From assembly GCF_013623835.1 (NCBI RefSeq), contig NZ_JABKDE010000001.1, positions 372,001-436,000 of the forward strand: a stretch of 64,000 nucleotides of DNA, read 5' to 3'. The notes beneath the pieces were generated by a model. It was not told the origin of the DNA. It saw only the letters and a program-made list of their open reading frames with translations, and searched no databases. A program made the translations under genes and the position numbers. The stretch is from Brevibacterium oceani (GTDB lineage Bacteria; Actinomycetota; Actinomycetes; Actinomycetales; Brevibacteriaceae). This document shows positions 25,453 through 34,032 of the stretch, piece by piece; within the stretch, counting starts at the first letter, position 1, and every line of letters begins with the position of its first letter.

Positions 25453-26556
25453 ATGACATCACGACCATCGCTGACCGTCGATGACGCCCGCACCGAATGG
25501 GGCATCGACCGCACCTTCCTCGACTCCTGCTCATACGGTCCGCCGCCTCGGCGCGGGTGGGATGCCCTCCAGTCTTCCCTCGACGAATATCGGCGTGGAG
25601 CCCGACCGTGGCAGGGCTGGGCCGGGTCCGTCCAGACCTCCCGCGAGCGCTTCGCCGAGCTCGTCGGCGTCCCCGCCGACTGGGTGGCCACCGGCGCTGC
25701 CGTGTCCCAGCTGCTCGCCCCGATCGCCGCCGCCCTGCCCGACGGCGCCGAGGTCCTCGTGCCCGACATCGAGTTCACCTCCGGGGTCTACCCCTTCGCC
25801 GTCCACGCCCACCGCGGCGTGCATGTGCGCACCGCCCCGCTCGAATCCCTCGCCGAGGCGGTCGATGACTCGACAGCGCTCGTGTCCTTCTCCGCCGCCC
25901 AGTCCGCGACGGGTGAGGTCGCCGACGTCCCTGCGATCGTCGACCGCGCCGCCGAGGTGGGAGCGCTCACCGTCCTCGACGGCACTCAGGCCGCCAGCTG
26001 GCTTCCACTCGACGGTGCCGGCGTCGACTTCCTCGCCGTCGCCGGATACAAATGGCTCTGCGCTCCACGCGGCACCGCGCTGCTGACGATGCGGCCGCTG
26101 ACCAGCACATTCACACCCGAGGCTGTGCGCGAGAGGCAGGCGGAGTTCGCCTCCCGACTCACCCCGGTCGCGGCAGGATGGTTCGCCGCCGGAGGCACCG
26201 CAAGCTACGGCATGCCCCTGCAGCTCGCGGACTCCGCCCGCGCCTTCGACATCTCTCCGGCGTGGCATTCGTGGGTGGGGATGGCCCCGGCCCTCGAGCT
26301 TCTCCTCGACGTCGGCGTCGAGGCGATCCACGATCACGACGTCGGTTTGGCCAATGCCTTCCGCACGGGTCTGGGGCTGGACGAATCGGACTCGGCGATC
26401 GTGTCCGTCGACGTGCCGGACGCAGGGCTGACGCGACTCGACGAGGCCGGCGTCCGGTTCTCCGTCGCCGACGGGCGAGCACGCTTCGGCTTCCACCTCT
26501 ACAACGATGACGACGACGTCGCGGCGGCCCTCACCGCCCTCCGCGGGACGCTGTGA
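25453..26556 (+). CDS. Class V aminotransferase-fold PLP enzyme
   Basis: A 367-residue fold-type I PLP enzyme. The Schiff-base lysine is in AVAGYKWLCAPRGTAL (about residue 200), preceded by LTVLDGTQAASWLPLDGAG with the Asp that holds the PLP ring nitrogen. Members include cysteine desulfurases, kynureninases and isopenicillin epimerase-like enzymes; the sequence does not settle the reaction. AAAGGCAGAACC precedes the ATG. It lies 54 bp downstream of the SDR gene and could be cotranscribed. Confidence 0.85.
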   Translation: MTSRPSLTVDDARTEWGIDRTFLDSCSYGPPPRRGWDALQSSLDEYRRGARPWQGWAGSVQTSRERFAELVGVPADWVATGAAVSQLLAPIAAALPDGAEVLVPDIEFTSGVYPFAVHAHRGVHVRTAPLESLAEAVDDSTALVSFSAAQSATGEVADVPAIVDRAAEVGALTVLDGTQAASWLPLDGAGVDFLAVAGYKWLCAPRGTALLTMRPLTSTFTPEAVRERQAEFASRLTPVAAGWFAAGGTASYGMPLQLADSARAFDISPAWHSWVGMAPALELLLDVGVEAIHDHDVGLANAFRTGLGLDESDSAIVSVDVPDAGLTRLDEAGVRFSVADGRARFGFHLYNDDDDVAAALTALRGTL

Positions 26557-26593
26557 GGCAAACCGTCCTCGATGCCGTCATTCCACCTCGGCG

Positions 26594-27253
26594 TCACTCC
26601 TCCTGCACCTCGGCGTCGACCTCCGTGCCATCGGCCTCGGTCTCCATGTCGCTCTCTGCGAGATCGGCGCTGTCGTCCTCAGCGCCATCCTCACTGTCAC
26701 CGGCGGCAGTGTGGGTGTGCATGCGCATGCCCTCGGCGTTGAAGATGCTCAGCACCTGCGCGGACTCAGCGCCCGCAGCGGAGATGCTGTGCGGAACGCG
26801 CGTGTCGAACTCGGCGGCCTCACCGCGGGTGAGGATGAGGTCCTGATCGCCGAGGTGGAGTCGCACTTTCCCCGAGAGCACGTAGAACCATTCGAAGCCG
26901 TCATGGACCCGCGGCTCCGGTGCCTCGGCGACCGGCGGGTAGATGATCTTGAACGTCGCGACAGGCGACCCCTCCGGGGCGAGTGGGGTGATGACCATCC
27001 CGTTCCTGCGGACGGAGCGGCGACGGACGCGGGGATCCGGCGGATTCGGTGTGACGAGTTCGTCGAGCCCGACGCCGAGGTGGCGGGTGAGCGGGATGAG
27101 CAGTTCGAGGCTCGCCTGCCGCTTGCCCGACTCGAGGCGCGACAGGGTGCTCGTCGACATCTCGGCACGCGAGGCCAACTGGTCGAGGGTCCATCCCTTG
27201 CTGGTGCGCAGCGCCCGCAGGCGCGGCCCGATCTGCTTGAGCTCGTCGGTCAT
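26594..27253 (-). CDS. XRE-family regulator with C-terminal cupin
   Basis: A 219-residue protein: a Cro/C1 helix-turn-helix at residues 10-62 (LRTSKGWTLDQLASRAEMST, then LSRLESGKRQASLELL) and a cupin at about 115-190 (HDGFEWFYVLSGKVRLHLGD). An acidic tail of 30 Asp/Glu-rich residues follows. This architecture binds small effectors in the cupin. It is divergent from the methyltransferase at 27454; similar pairs occur in other actinobacteria, by memory. A dyad in the shared promoter is the candidate operator. Confidence 0.88.
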   Translation of the reverse strand: MTDELKQIGPRLRALRTSKGWTLDQLASRAEMSTSTLSRLESGKRQASLELLIPLTRHLGVGLDELVTPNPPDPRVRRRSVRRNGMVITPLAPEGSPVATFKIIYPPVAEAPEPRVHDGFEWFYVLSGKVRLHLGDQDLILTRGEAAEFDTRVPHSISAAGAESAQVLSIFNAEGMRMHTHTAAGDSEDGAEDDSADLAESDMETEADGTEVDAEVQEE

Positions 27254-27417
27254 GTCCGTCCCTCCGTCGTCCCTTCGCCTCGGGGCTGAGTGCCGAACGC
27301 GTCGTCAGTGCAGAACCTCGAACGCGTTTTCCGTCGCTAACACCGAGCGTGTCCTCCGCCCGAGCGCCGAACCCGCTCCCCGGCCGAGGCAATGTCTTGC
27401 CGATTCTGCAAGATCGT

Positions 27418-27431
27418 TTGCGAACACGCAA
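27418..27431. promoter_or_regulatory. Dyad TTGCG-N4-CGCAA in divergent promoter region
   Basis: Perfect 5 bp arms lie 22 bp upstream of the methyltransferase start, between it and the divergent XRE-cupin gene. The neighbouring TCTGCAAGA and CAAGTTCTGC words may be half-sites. Operator function is inferred. Confidence 0.4.
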
Positions 27432-27453
27432 GTTCTGCGCTGAAATTGAAGAC

Positions 27454-28206
27454 ATGAACGACAACGAGCACCTCAGCCACACCGAGCGCCCCGGCCACAC
27501 CGAGCACGACAGCCACCCAGACCACGGATCCTCACCCGAAGAGTACTGGGAGGGTGAGTACTCCGGCAGTCCCGCACGCTGGTCGGGCAACGTCAACGGC
27601 ACCATGGCCGAGGTGGTCTCCGAGCTGCCAACAGTGTCAGGGCGCTCCGCTCTCGACCTCGGATGCGGCGAGGGCGGCGACGCCGTGTGGCTCGCCTCCC
27701 AAGGCTGGCAGGTGACCGCGGTCGACATCTCCGCGACCGCCACGGCACGCGGCGCAGAACTGGCTCGGACGGCCGGCGTCAGCGAAGCGATCACCTGGGT
27801 CACCCACGATCTGGCGACATGGGAGACGACGGAGGCCTTCGACCTCGTCACCGCCTCGTTCTTCCACTCCACCGTCGAACTGCCCCGGGAGCAGATACTC
27901 CGCCGAGCAGCCGAACAGATCCGCCCCGGCGGTCACCTGTTGCTCGTCACCCACGTCTTCGAAGGCCCCGACGACATTCCCGAGTGGTCGCTGCGCTTCC
28001 ACGGCACCGACGACCCGAACGACCCCGAGCTGCAGAAGCACTTCAGCGTACTCAAGACCCCGAGCGAGGAAGTGGCTGCGCTCGACCTCGACGATGCCGA
28101 CTGGACCCTCGAGAAGCAGGAGATCCGCCTCCGCGAGGCGACCGGCCCCGACGGCGTCGAAACAGCAACGGTCAAAGACGGGGTCATCCTGCTGCGACGC
28201 AGCTGA
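27454..28206 (+). CDS. Class I SAM-dependent methyltransferase with His-rich N-terminus
   Basis: A 250-residue protein. SAM motif I is LDLGCGEGGDAVWLASQGW (about residues 67-85), followed by VDISATA and a post-I acidic loop; the core fits small-molecule methyltransferases. The first 30 residues hold seven His (HLSHTERPGHTEHDSHPDH), an unusual metal-binding-like leader, and SPARWSGNVNGTM may cap the active site. The start is the ATG at 27454. Divergent XRE-cupin regulator suggests substrate-induced expression; thiopurine or metalloid methylation is possible but unproven. Confidence 0.82.
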   Translation: MNDNEHLSHTERPGHTEHDSHPDHGSSPEEYWEGEYSGSPARWSGNVNGTMAEVVSELPTVSGRSALDLGCGEGGDAVWLASQGWQVTAVDISATATARGAELARTAGVSEAITWVTHDLATWETTEAFDLVTASFFHSTVELPREQILRRAAEQIRPGGHLLLVTHVFEGPDDIPEWSLRFHGTDDPNDPELQKHFSVLKTPSEEVAALDLDDADWTLEKQEIRLREATGPDGVETATVKDGVILLRRS

Positions 28207-28342
28207 GCAGACAGCAGCCTTGTCCAGCCCCTGACCTCCCTCACCTGCGCTCCCGCCATCCAGCTACGATGCTGACCTGAAGCCAGGGCGCACGAGCTCC
28301 GGCACGACAGCAGAGCGCAGAACACCGGAGGGGGAGCGGCGG

Positions 28343-29671
28343 ATGACCGGCATCGAGCAGAAGGCTCCGGGAATCGGACTGATCACCGTCCTCCTCGGCG
28401 CGGTCGCGGCCGGCCCGATCCTGCTCTACGGCCTCAGCGCCACCAGCGACTCGATCATCGCCGAACTCGGCATCTCCGAGGGCCACTTCGGCCTGCTCGC
28501 GACCGCCTGCTTCGGCGCAGCGGCCATCGGCAACGCCACGATGGGCAGGCTGGCCGACCGGCATTCCGACCTGGCCCTGATGGCCTTCATCTTCATCCTC
28601 AGCACGCTCGCCCTCCTCCTGGTCGCCGTGCCCGACGGATTCTGGATGCTGCTGCTCGCCGCGGCCCTGGCCGGGATCGCCCAGTCCTTCCCCAACGGCG
28701 TGACCAACCGGATCCTCCTCGAACGCGTCCCCACCGCCAAACGGATCGGCTGGGTCGGCATCAAGCAGTCGGGTGTCCAGGTCAGCCAGCTCGTCGCGAG
28801 CCTGGCCTTCCCCGTGCTGGCGATCGGGCTCGGTTGGCGCGGCGCTGCCGTGGCCGTGGCGATCATCCCGATCATCCTGCTCGTCATGGCCTGGCGATCC
28901 CTGCGCTCCACCCCGCTGCTTCCCACCCCGAACACCGGCACCCCCGCCGAGGCGGCGGATCCAACCGCGGCCGATCAGTCCGAATCGGGCCCCACTGGCA
29001 TCGCCGAGGCGGCCGACCCGCCCGCATCGCTCGACCGCACCGCGAACGATCAGTCCGGATCCGGCCCAGCCGACACCACCCCCGCGCCGCGGACGAAACA
29101 CCCGGGAGTGGTCTGGGCTCTGGCGGCCTTCGGGCTACTCAACGGCATCGGCGTGCAGGCGACGAACGTGTACATGCCGCTGTTCGCCGTGCGCGAGCTC
29201 GACTTCTCCCTCGTCCTCGGCGGCGCGACTGCTGCCCTGGCCGGAATCGTCGGCGTCATCGCCCGAGTCAGCTGGGCCAGACGCATGGCCAAGGGCGCCT
29301 CGGGTCCGCGCCTGCTGCTCGTGCTCGCCTTCATCGCCCTGGCTGGAGCGGCACTGTTCTTCGCCGCGGGGGCGACCGGATGGTCGGCGCTCATGTGGGT
29401 GGCGGTGGCCCTGCACGGCATCTCCGCGCTCGGGGTCTCGGTGGTGCTCATGTCCGCCTTGATGCGCGTCATCCCCGCGTCATCGATGGTCTCGGCCAGC
29501 GGCATGGTCACTGCCGGAATGTTCTTCGGCTTCGCACTCGGGCCGCTCGGCATGGGACTGCTCGTGAGCTCGGCGGGAGGCTTCCTACTCGGGTGGATCG
29601 TCGTCGGTGCCGTCTACCTGCTGTGTGCGCTGCTCGCCCTCGTGCTCATCCGCCAGCGCACCCGCGGCTGA
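28343..29671 (+). CDS. MFS transporter
   Basis: A 442-residue major facilitator with 12 predicted helices. LLATACFGAAAIGNATMGRL leads into loop 2-3 (ADRHSDLALM). A long polar central loop (about residues 195-255) repeats AEAADP. The C-terminal half starts at VVWALAAFGLLNGIGVQATN. The ATG follows GGAGGGGGAGCGGCGG. It is separate from the methyltransferase upstream (136 bp gap). Substrate unknown. Confidence 0.85.
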   Translation: MTGIEQKAPGIGLITVLLGAVAAGPILLYGLSATSDSIIAELGISEGHFGLLATACFGAAAIGNATMGRLADRHSDLALMAFIFILSTLALLLVAVPDGFWMLLLAAALAGIAQSFPNGVTNRILLERVPTAKRIGWVGIKQSGVQVSQLVASLAFPVLAIGLGWRGAAVAVAIIPIILLVMAWRSLRSTPLLPTPNTGTPAEAADPTAADQSESGPTGIAEAADPPASLDRTANDQSGSGPADTTPAPRTKHPGVVWALAAFGLLNGIGVQATNVYMPLFAVRELDFSLVLGGATAALAGIVGVIARVSWARRMAKGASGPRLLLVLAFIALAGAALFFAAGATGWSALMWVAVALHGISALGVSVVLMSALMRVIPASSMVSASGMVTAGMFFGFALGPLGMGLLVSSAGGFLLGWIVVGAVYLLCALLALVLIRQRTRG

Positions 29672-29710
29672 CAGACGTCGCTCCGCACCTCAAGATCTCG
29701 CGACGGCCAG

Positions 29711-29742
29711 TCGCAGCGACGGTCAAACCCGCGTCGCTGCGA
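29711..29742. terminator. Hairpin after MFS gene
   Basis: TCGCAGCGAC (29711-29720) pairs perfectly with GTCGCTGCGA (29733-29742) around 12 bases, 40 bp after the stop codon. It is the likely terminator of the MFS gene, though no T-run follows. Confidence 0.6.
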
Positions 29743-29782
29743 AAGGCACCCTCGCACACGTGAAAATCAGTCGAACCCGCAG

Positions 29783-29820
29783 GGCGGCGCACTGCGAGGT
29801 GGGGTTCGCAGTACGCCGCC
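29783..29820. repeat. Second hairpin, 15 bp arms with one mismatch
   Basis: Positions 29783-29797 and 29806-29820 pair at 14 of 15 positions around an 8-base loop. Together with the hairpin at 29711 it is the main structure in the 310 bp gap between the MFS gene and the MarR gene. I see no reading frame of its own there; the rest is promoter DNA. Confidence 0.6.
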
Positions 29821-29933
29821 GCGAGAGAGCGAGGGGATCGCTCGGCCGGGCCTCGAGGGGAGTGGCTGACCGCTCGGATCATCGCCGGCGACTCTCGTCG
29901 ACAACGTTCATCCGTCCGGCCTCACCATATTCG

Positions 29934-29946
29934 TTAGCCTGGCTAA
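29934..29946. promoter_or_regulatory. MarR-type operator TTAGCC-T-GGCTAA
   Basis: A perfect dyad with 6 bp arms, 35 bp upstream of a MarR gene's GTG start. Position and shape fit autoregulation by the MarR protein; this is inferred. Confidence 0.5.
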
Positions 29947-29981
29947 TGATGAATCTAGCGCATGCCGAGTAAGCTGTCAGC

Positions 29982-30590
29982 GTGACATCGGCAGACGGCA
30001 GTGCGCCCTCGAGCTCAGGGCTCAGATATTTCTCGGATGAGTCGGAATTCTCCGACCGTTCCCGGCTGACCGCCGCCGAGATCCGCGAAAGCACCGCCGT
30101 GATGGAAGCGCTGCACCAATGGCGCGAAGCTGATCGCCTCCTCGCTGAGGCAGCTCGACGCTACATGGAACTGAATGAGTCGGACATGCGCGCCATTCGT
30201 ATGCTCATCCACGCTCAGAAGCAGGGGATCCTCGTCACCCCGAAGGACGTCGCCGCCTGGGTCGGTATCTCGGGGGCATCGACGACGAAACTCATCGTCC
30301 GCCTCGTCGACGGTGGGCACCTGGTGCGCGTGCCGCACCCGCGGGACAAGCGGACCCTGTGCATCGAGGTCACCGAGTCGACGGCGTTGGCTGCTCGCGA
30401 GGCGGTCGGTCGTCAGCATGCTCGCCGCTTCGATGCCGCGGCGGCGATGAGCAGTGAGGAGAGGTATGCCGTGATCCGATTCCTCGAAGCACTCACCGAG
30501 GCGGACCTGCCCCGAGGCGTGCTCGCGGCCGCCGCGAATACTGACGGGGATGTCCCAAGCAGGGATGTCCTGCGCAAGGGCGAGCCCTGA
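29982..30590 (+). CDS. MarR-family regulator
   Basis: A 202-residue protein. A helical N-terminus of about 60 residues precedes the winged helix, with LVTPKDVAAWVGISGASTTK as recognition region and LIVRLVDGGHLVRVPHPRDK then RTLCIEV as wing. MLIHAQKQG and LEALTEADL belong to the dimer helices. TAAGCT lies 6 bp before the GTG start, so the mRNA appears leaderless. A dyad operator precedes the promoter. No exporter or enzyme sits directly downstream; the next gene is a PepSY lipoprotein, so the target may be itself and distant genes. Confidence 0.85.
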   Translation: MTSADGSAPSSSGLRYFSDESEFSDRSRLTAAEIRESTAVMEALHQWREADRLLAEAARRYMELNESDMRAIRMLIHAQKQGILVTPKDVAAWVGISGASTTKLIVRLVDGGHLVRVPHPRDKRTLCIEVTESTALAAREAVGRQHARRFDAAAAMSSEERYAVIRFLEALTEADLPRGVLAAAANTDGDVPSRDVLRKGEP

Positions 30591-30729
30591 GGTGAGCAGG
30601 GAGGCGCCTGCGCCCCTGAAGGCGGATAGGCGAGTGCCCCCAATGGCGGGAGGAGGCCCGGCGGCCGATGATTCTGCATGGGTGATCGGGTCGCTGGCCA
30701 GACTGATGATCGAGTGTTAGCTTGGCCGC

Positions 30730-31395
30730 ATGAACGCCAAGCGACTGACACGGATCACGACAATCTGCACGCTCAGCGCCGGACTCGCCCTGACCGGGTG
30801 TTCGAGCTCCGGAGGCGACAGCTCCTCCGACTCCCCGGCACCGAACGAGACTCAGAGTGAGTCCCAGGGTGAGGGCCAGGAGGCCGGCGACAGCGGCTCC
30901 GCGGACAGCTCGAAGAGCGCCGACGAATCAGCCTCGGCGTCGACGACACCCGAGGATGCCGACCTGAGCAAGACGATGCCGTCCACGTCCGCCGAGGATG
31001 CGGTGAAGACCGCCGAGGACAAGGCCAAGGCGAAGGACGGAATCCTCCACGCCGTCGAACTCGACTACGACAGTGACGACGGCAAGTGGGAATACGACGT
31101 CAAGATCAAGGACGGCGACACCGACCACAAGGTCGTCATCGACGCGGATTCGGGCAAGGTCATCCGAGACGAGTCCGAAAGCAGCGACGATCCCGAGAAG
31201 GCCATCGACCTGAAGTCCCCGATGACCTATGACGAGGCCTTCGACCTCGCGAAGAAGAAGGCCTCGGGAAGTCTCACCGGCTGGAAGCTCGAATACGACG
31301 ACGGTCAGCGCGAGTACCAGTTCGACTTCGACGATAACGGAGACGAGGTCGAGGTCACCGTCGACGTGAAATCGAAGAAGGTCATGACCGACTGA
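30730..31395 (+). CDS. PepSY-domain lipoprotein
   Basis: A 221-residue exported protein. The signal peptide ends in a lipobox (LSAGLALTGC), followed by a Ser/Glu/Asp-rich linker to about residue 85. Two PepSY domains follow: AEDKAKAKDGILHAVELDYD with KVVIDADSGKVI, and TYDEAFDLAKKKASGSLTGW with EVTVDVKSKKVM. PepSY proteins inhibit proteases or sense surface conditions; actual function unknown. TTAGCT lies 8 bp before the ATG, a possible leaderless promoter. Confidence 0.85.
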   Translation: MNAKRLTRITTICTLSAGLALTGCSSSGGDSSSDSPAPNETQSESQGEGQEAGDSGSADSSKSADESASASTTPEDADLSKTMPSTSAEDAVKTAEDKAKAKDGILHAVELDYDSDDGKWEYDVKIKDGDTDHKVVIDADSGKVIRDESESSDDPEKAIDLKSPMTYDEAFDLAKKKASGSLTGWKLEYDDGQREYQFDFDDNGDEVEVTVDVKSKKVMTD

Positions 31396-31472
31396 CTGGC
31401 CGACCACCTTCTGAAGGGTCGACCGCCGACTGACGGGCCGATCGCCCTCTGGGGTACTGGCCGACTGAAGGG

Positions 31473-31501
31473 GTGACCGTCCGCCGGGCCGGCGCTACAA
31501 T
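31473..31501 (+). promoter_or_regulatory. Leaderless promoter, GTGACC-17 bp-TACAAT
   Basis: The -35 GTGACC (31473-31478) and -10 TACAAT (31496-31501) are separated by 17 bp, and the ATG begins 7 bp after the -10, where transcription would start. There is no ribosome site. Confidence 0.7.
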
Positions 31502-31508
31502 AGAGCTC

Positions 31509-31889
31509 ATGTCCGAATATGAGGCTCCGGCGCAGGATTCCGAGACGCCGGCGTGGATCACCCGCTATCGGAACTTCAAGACGCTGTGTTCTTTCGTCTG
31601 CGGGGAGTACATCCGCTTCTACCTCACCACCGGCTGCGATCAGATCACCTACACGCATTCGCAGATCACCGAGGGGCTGCCGAACTACTCGTGCCGCCTG
31701 ACCTCTATCGACGGTGCGGTGCTCCTGCTGCCGCTCGACGACTGGCTGGAGTCTCTGGATGAGGTCCAGCTGCTCGTGCGGAACTGGTTGGGCGAACACT
31801 CCGACCTCAAGGGGTGCAAGCCGGAGAAGTCGCACTATCAGGGTGACCGCTACTGGTTCACCCGGTGGCAGGACGCCAACCCCTGGTGA
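31509..31889 (+). CDS. Conserved-looking hypothetical protein
   Basis: I do not recognise it. The 126-residue product is soluble, has four Cys (TLCSFVCGEY, TTGCDQ, YSCRLTS, KGCKPEK) and many aromatic residues near both ends (the last ten include WFTRWQDANPW). It begins with MSEYEAPAQDSETPAWITRY. Its ATG lies 7 bp after a strong -10 hexamer, so it is probably translated from a leaderless mRNA, which supports the start. It lies 113 bp downstream of the PepSY gene. Confidence 0.65.
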   Translation: MSEYEAPAQDSETPAWITRYRNFKTLCSFVCGEYIRFYLTTGCDQITYTHSQITEGLPNYSCRLTSIDGAVLLLPLDDWLESLDEVQLLVRNWLGEHSDLKGCKPEKSHYQGDRYWFTRWQDANPW

Positions 31890-31972
31890 GGGTCCTGGTG
31901 AAGGCCCTGGTGAGCGCGGCCTGCGAATCGCAGCGTCGACACCGGCCGGGGAGGCCACAGTAGAATCGGGGC

Positions 31973-32059
31973 ATGGGCAAACGTGTGATCATCATCGTCT
32001 TAGCCGCCCTGGCCGTGCTCGGGCTGGTCGCCGGCATGCTCGGCGGCACACCCACCTGA
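31973..32059 (+). CDS. 28-residue single-helix membrane peptide, leaderless
   Basis: ATG to TGA encodes MGKRVIIIVLAALAVLGLVA followed by GMLGGTPT: two basic residues, then one hydrophobic helix, then a short polar end. TAGAAT lies 6 bp before the ATG, placing the transcription start at or next to it, the same arrangement as both neighbouring genes. It is not a signal peptide of a larger frame because the stop follows directly. The GMLGG end with small residues could allow helix packing. Function unknown. Confidence 0.6.
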   Translation: MGKRVIIIVLAALAVLGLVAGMLGGTPT

Positions 32060-32096
32060 GCTGGCGGCGCAACTCCGCAATGCTATGTTGAGCGGC

Positions 32097-32498
32097 ATGG
32101 GAAGCAACGACGATCTCAACTCACAGCAGCCTGACGTGACGAGTCAGAAGCCGATCGTGAAGGCCTTTCACGACGACATCGGTGTTCTCAACCATGTGCA
32201 GAAGCTCGCTTCGGAGGGCGTGCCGAAGAGGGCCCTGCACATCTTCGCCCACGACGCCGAAGGTGCCGATGAAGTGGTCGGCACCGGTGCCGGCGGAACG
32301 CTGAAAGGCGTCAGGGAACTCGTGGCCGAACGGTACAACGAAAGAGACGACGAACTCAGGGAACGCTTTCAGCGGTACGGCTTCGATTCCGATGAAATAG
32401 AGAAGTTCGAATGCGAACTCGACAACGGAGCGATTCTGCTTGTGATCGACGAACCCGATCGCTGTGCGGATTATAAAGGCAAACGCCGGACTCCGTAA
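32097..32498 (+). CDS. General stress protein (GSP17M/YflT-like)
   Basis: A 133-residue soluble protein. PIVKAFHDDIGVLNHVQKLA at residues 16-35 and ALHIFAHDAEGADEVVG fit the YflT/GSP17M general-stress domain. GAGGTLKGVRELVAERYNER and FECELDNGAILLVIDEP complete it. Function in the family is poorly known; expression follows general stress. The ATG at 32097 lies 7 bp after TATGTT, so it is probably leaderless. Confidence 0.75.
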   Translation: MGSNDDLNSQQPDVTSQKPIVKAFHDDIGVLNHVQKLASEGVPKRALHIFAHDAEGADEVVGTGAGGTLKGVRELVAERYNERDDELRERFQRYGFDSDEIEKFECELDNGAILLVIDEPDRCADYKGKRRTP

Positions 32499-32617
32499 GG
32501 GGCTGGTCGCGGTCTGCGAGATTTGGGACGGTGGAGTCTCGGTTCGGCTGAGGTCGCGGAGCAGACGTGATCCCTGCTTCGCTGAGCACCTTCCGAACTT
32601 CGAGGAAAGGAGAAGCC

Positions 32618-33991
32618 GTGACCGCGAAATTCAACACGACGAACCCGGCAACCGGAGATGTCCTCAAGGAGTTTCCCACTGCCAGCGACGAGGAGATCTC
32701 CACCGTCATCGATGCCTCCGACGCGGCCTTCCAGGCATGGCGGACGACCGATGTCCGCGATCGCACCGCTCCGCTTGCTCGAGCGGCGGACCTCATGGAC
32801 GAGCGCAGGTGGGACCTCGCTGAGCTCCTCACACTCGAGATGGGCAAACTGCGGACAGAGGCAGAGGCCGAGGTCGAACTGGCGGCGAGGATCCTGCGCT
32901 ACTACGCCGAAGAAGGGCCCCAGCTGCTCTCCGACGAACGGCTCGAACCCGCCAGCGGAGGCAGCGCCGTTCTGAAGTGCGAACCCATCGGCCCGATCCT
33001 CGGCGTGATGCCGTGGAACTTCCCCTACTATCAGGTCGCCCGGCTCGCCGCACCGAACCTCGTGGCGGGCAACACCATCATCCTCAAACACGCATCGAAC
33101 TGCCCGCAGTCGGCTCTGGCGTTCGAGAAGGTCATGAACGATGCGCGTCTGCCGTCCGGCTGCTATCAGAACGTCTTCGCCGACAACGATCAGATCCAGA
33201 CGATCATCGCCGACGGGCGTGTTCGAGGCGCTTCGCTGACCGGCTCCGAAGGTGCCGGTGCGGCAGTGGCGAGCGGCGCGGGACACAATCTCAAGAAATC
33301 GCTCCTCGAACTCGGCGGAAGCGATCCGTTCGTCGTCCTCGATTCAGCGGATCTGGACGCAACCGTCACCGCCGCTGTGAAAGGGCGGATGACGAACTCC
33401 GGCCAGAGCTGCATCGCCTCCAAGCGCCTCATCGTGGTCGAAGATCTCTACGACCAGTTCGTGGATCTGCTGACGGCGAAGATGTCGCAGTTCGTCGCCG
33501 GCGACCCGGCCGACTCTGTGACGACCATGGCACCTCTGTCCTCCGAACAGGCCGCCCGAGACCTCATGGAGCAGGTCGAGGACGCGGTCGACCACGGTGC
33601 GACGGTCCGCACCGGCGGGCACCGAGTCGATCGACCCGGCGCCTTCGTCGAACCCACGGTGCTGACCAGGGTGACCGAACAGATGCGCGCCTACTCGGAG
33701 GAGCTGTTCGGCCCCGTCGCGGTCGTCTACTCGGTCGCAGGAGAGGATGAAGCCGTGGCACTCGCCAATGACTCCTCCTTCGGCCTCGGCGGCACGGTCG
33801 TCAGCGATGACATCGAGAAGGCCCAACGCGTCGCCGACCGCATCGACACCGGCATGGTGTGGATCAACCAGGCCACCTGGACCGAACCCGACCTGCCCTT
33901 CGGGGGCACGAAGCGCTCGGGCGTCGGTCGGGAGCTCGGTGCCGAGGGCATCCGCGAATTCGTCAACAGGAAGCTCATCCGCACCCCCTGA
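32618..33991 (+). CDS. NAD(P)-dependent aldehyde dehydrogenase, succinate-semialdehyde type
   Basis: A 457-residue enzyme that oxidises an aldehyde to its acid. Asn in VMPWNFPYYQVARLA, Glu in SLLELGGSDPFVVLD, and the nucleophile Cys in TNSGQSCIASKRLIV are all present. The short length and lack of N-terminal extension match the GabD2-like succinate-semialdehyde group; true substrate uncertain. The GTG at 32618 is used because AAAGGAGA lies 6 bp upstream. It is the first gene of a four-gene operon with SDR, FAD reductase and MFS transporter, separated by 41, 66 and 143 bp. Confidence 0.88.
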   Translation: MTAKFNTTNPATGDVLKEFPTASDEEISTVIDASDAAFQAWRTTDVRDRTAPLARAADLMDERRWDLAELLTLEMGKLRTEAEAEVELAARILRYYAEEGPQLLSDERLEPASGGSAVLKCEPIGPILGVMPWNFPYYQVARLAAPNLVAGNTIILKHASNCPQSALAFEKVMNDARLPSGCYQNVFADNDQIQTIIADGRVRGASLTGSEGAGAAVASGAGHNLKKSLLELGGSDPFVVLDSADLDATVTAAVKGRMTNSGQSCIASKRLIVVEDLYDQFVDLLTAKMSQFVAGDPADSVTTMAPLSSEQAARDLMEQVEDAVDHGATVRTGGHRVDRPGAFVEPTVLTRVTEQMRAYSEELFGPVAVVYSVAGEDEAVALANDSSFGLGGTVVSDDIEKAQRVADRIDTGMVWINQATWTEPDLPFGGTKRSGVGRELGAEGIREFVNRKLIRTP

Positions 33992-34032
33992 TAGGGCCGC
34001 TGAGAACGAAACCGAAACCTGGAAGGAAACAG

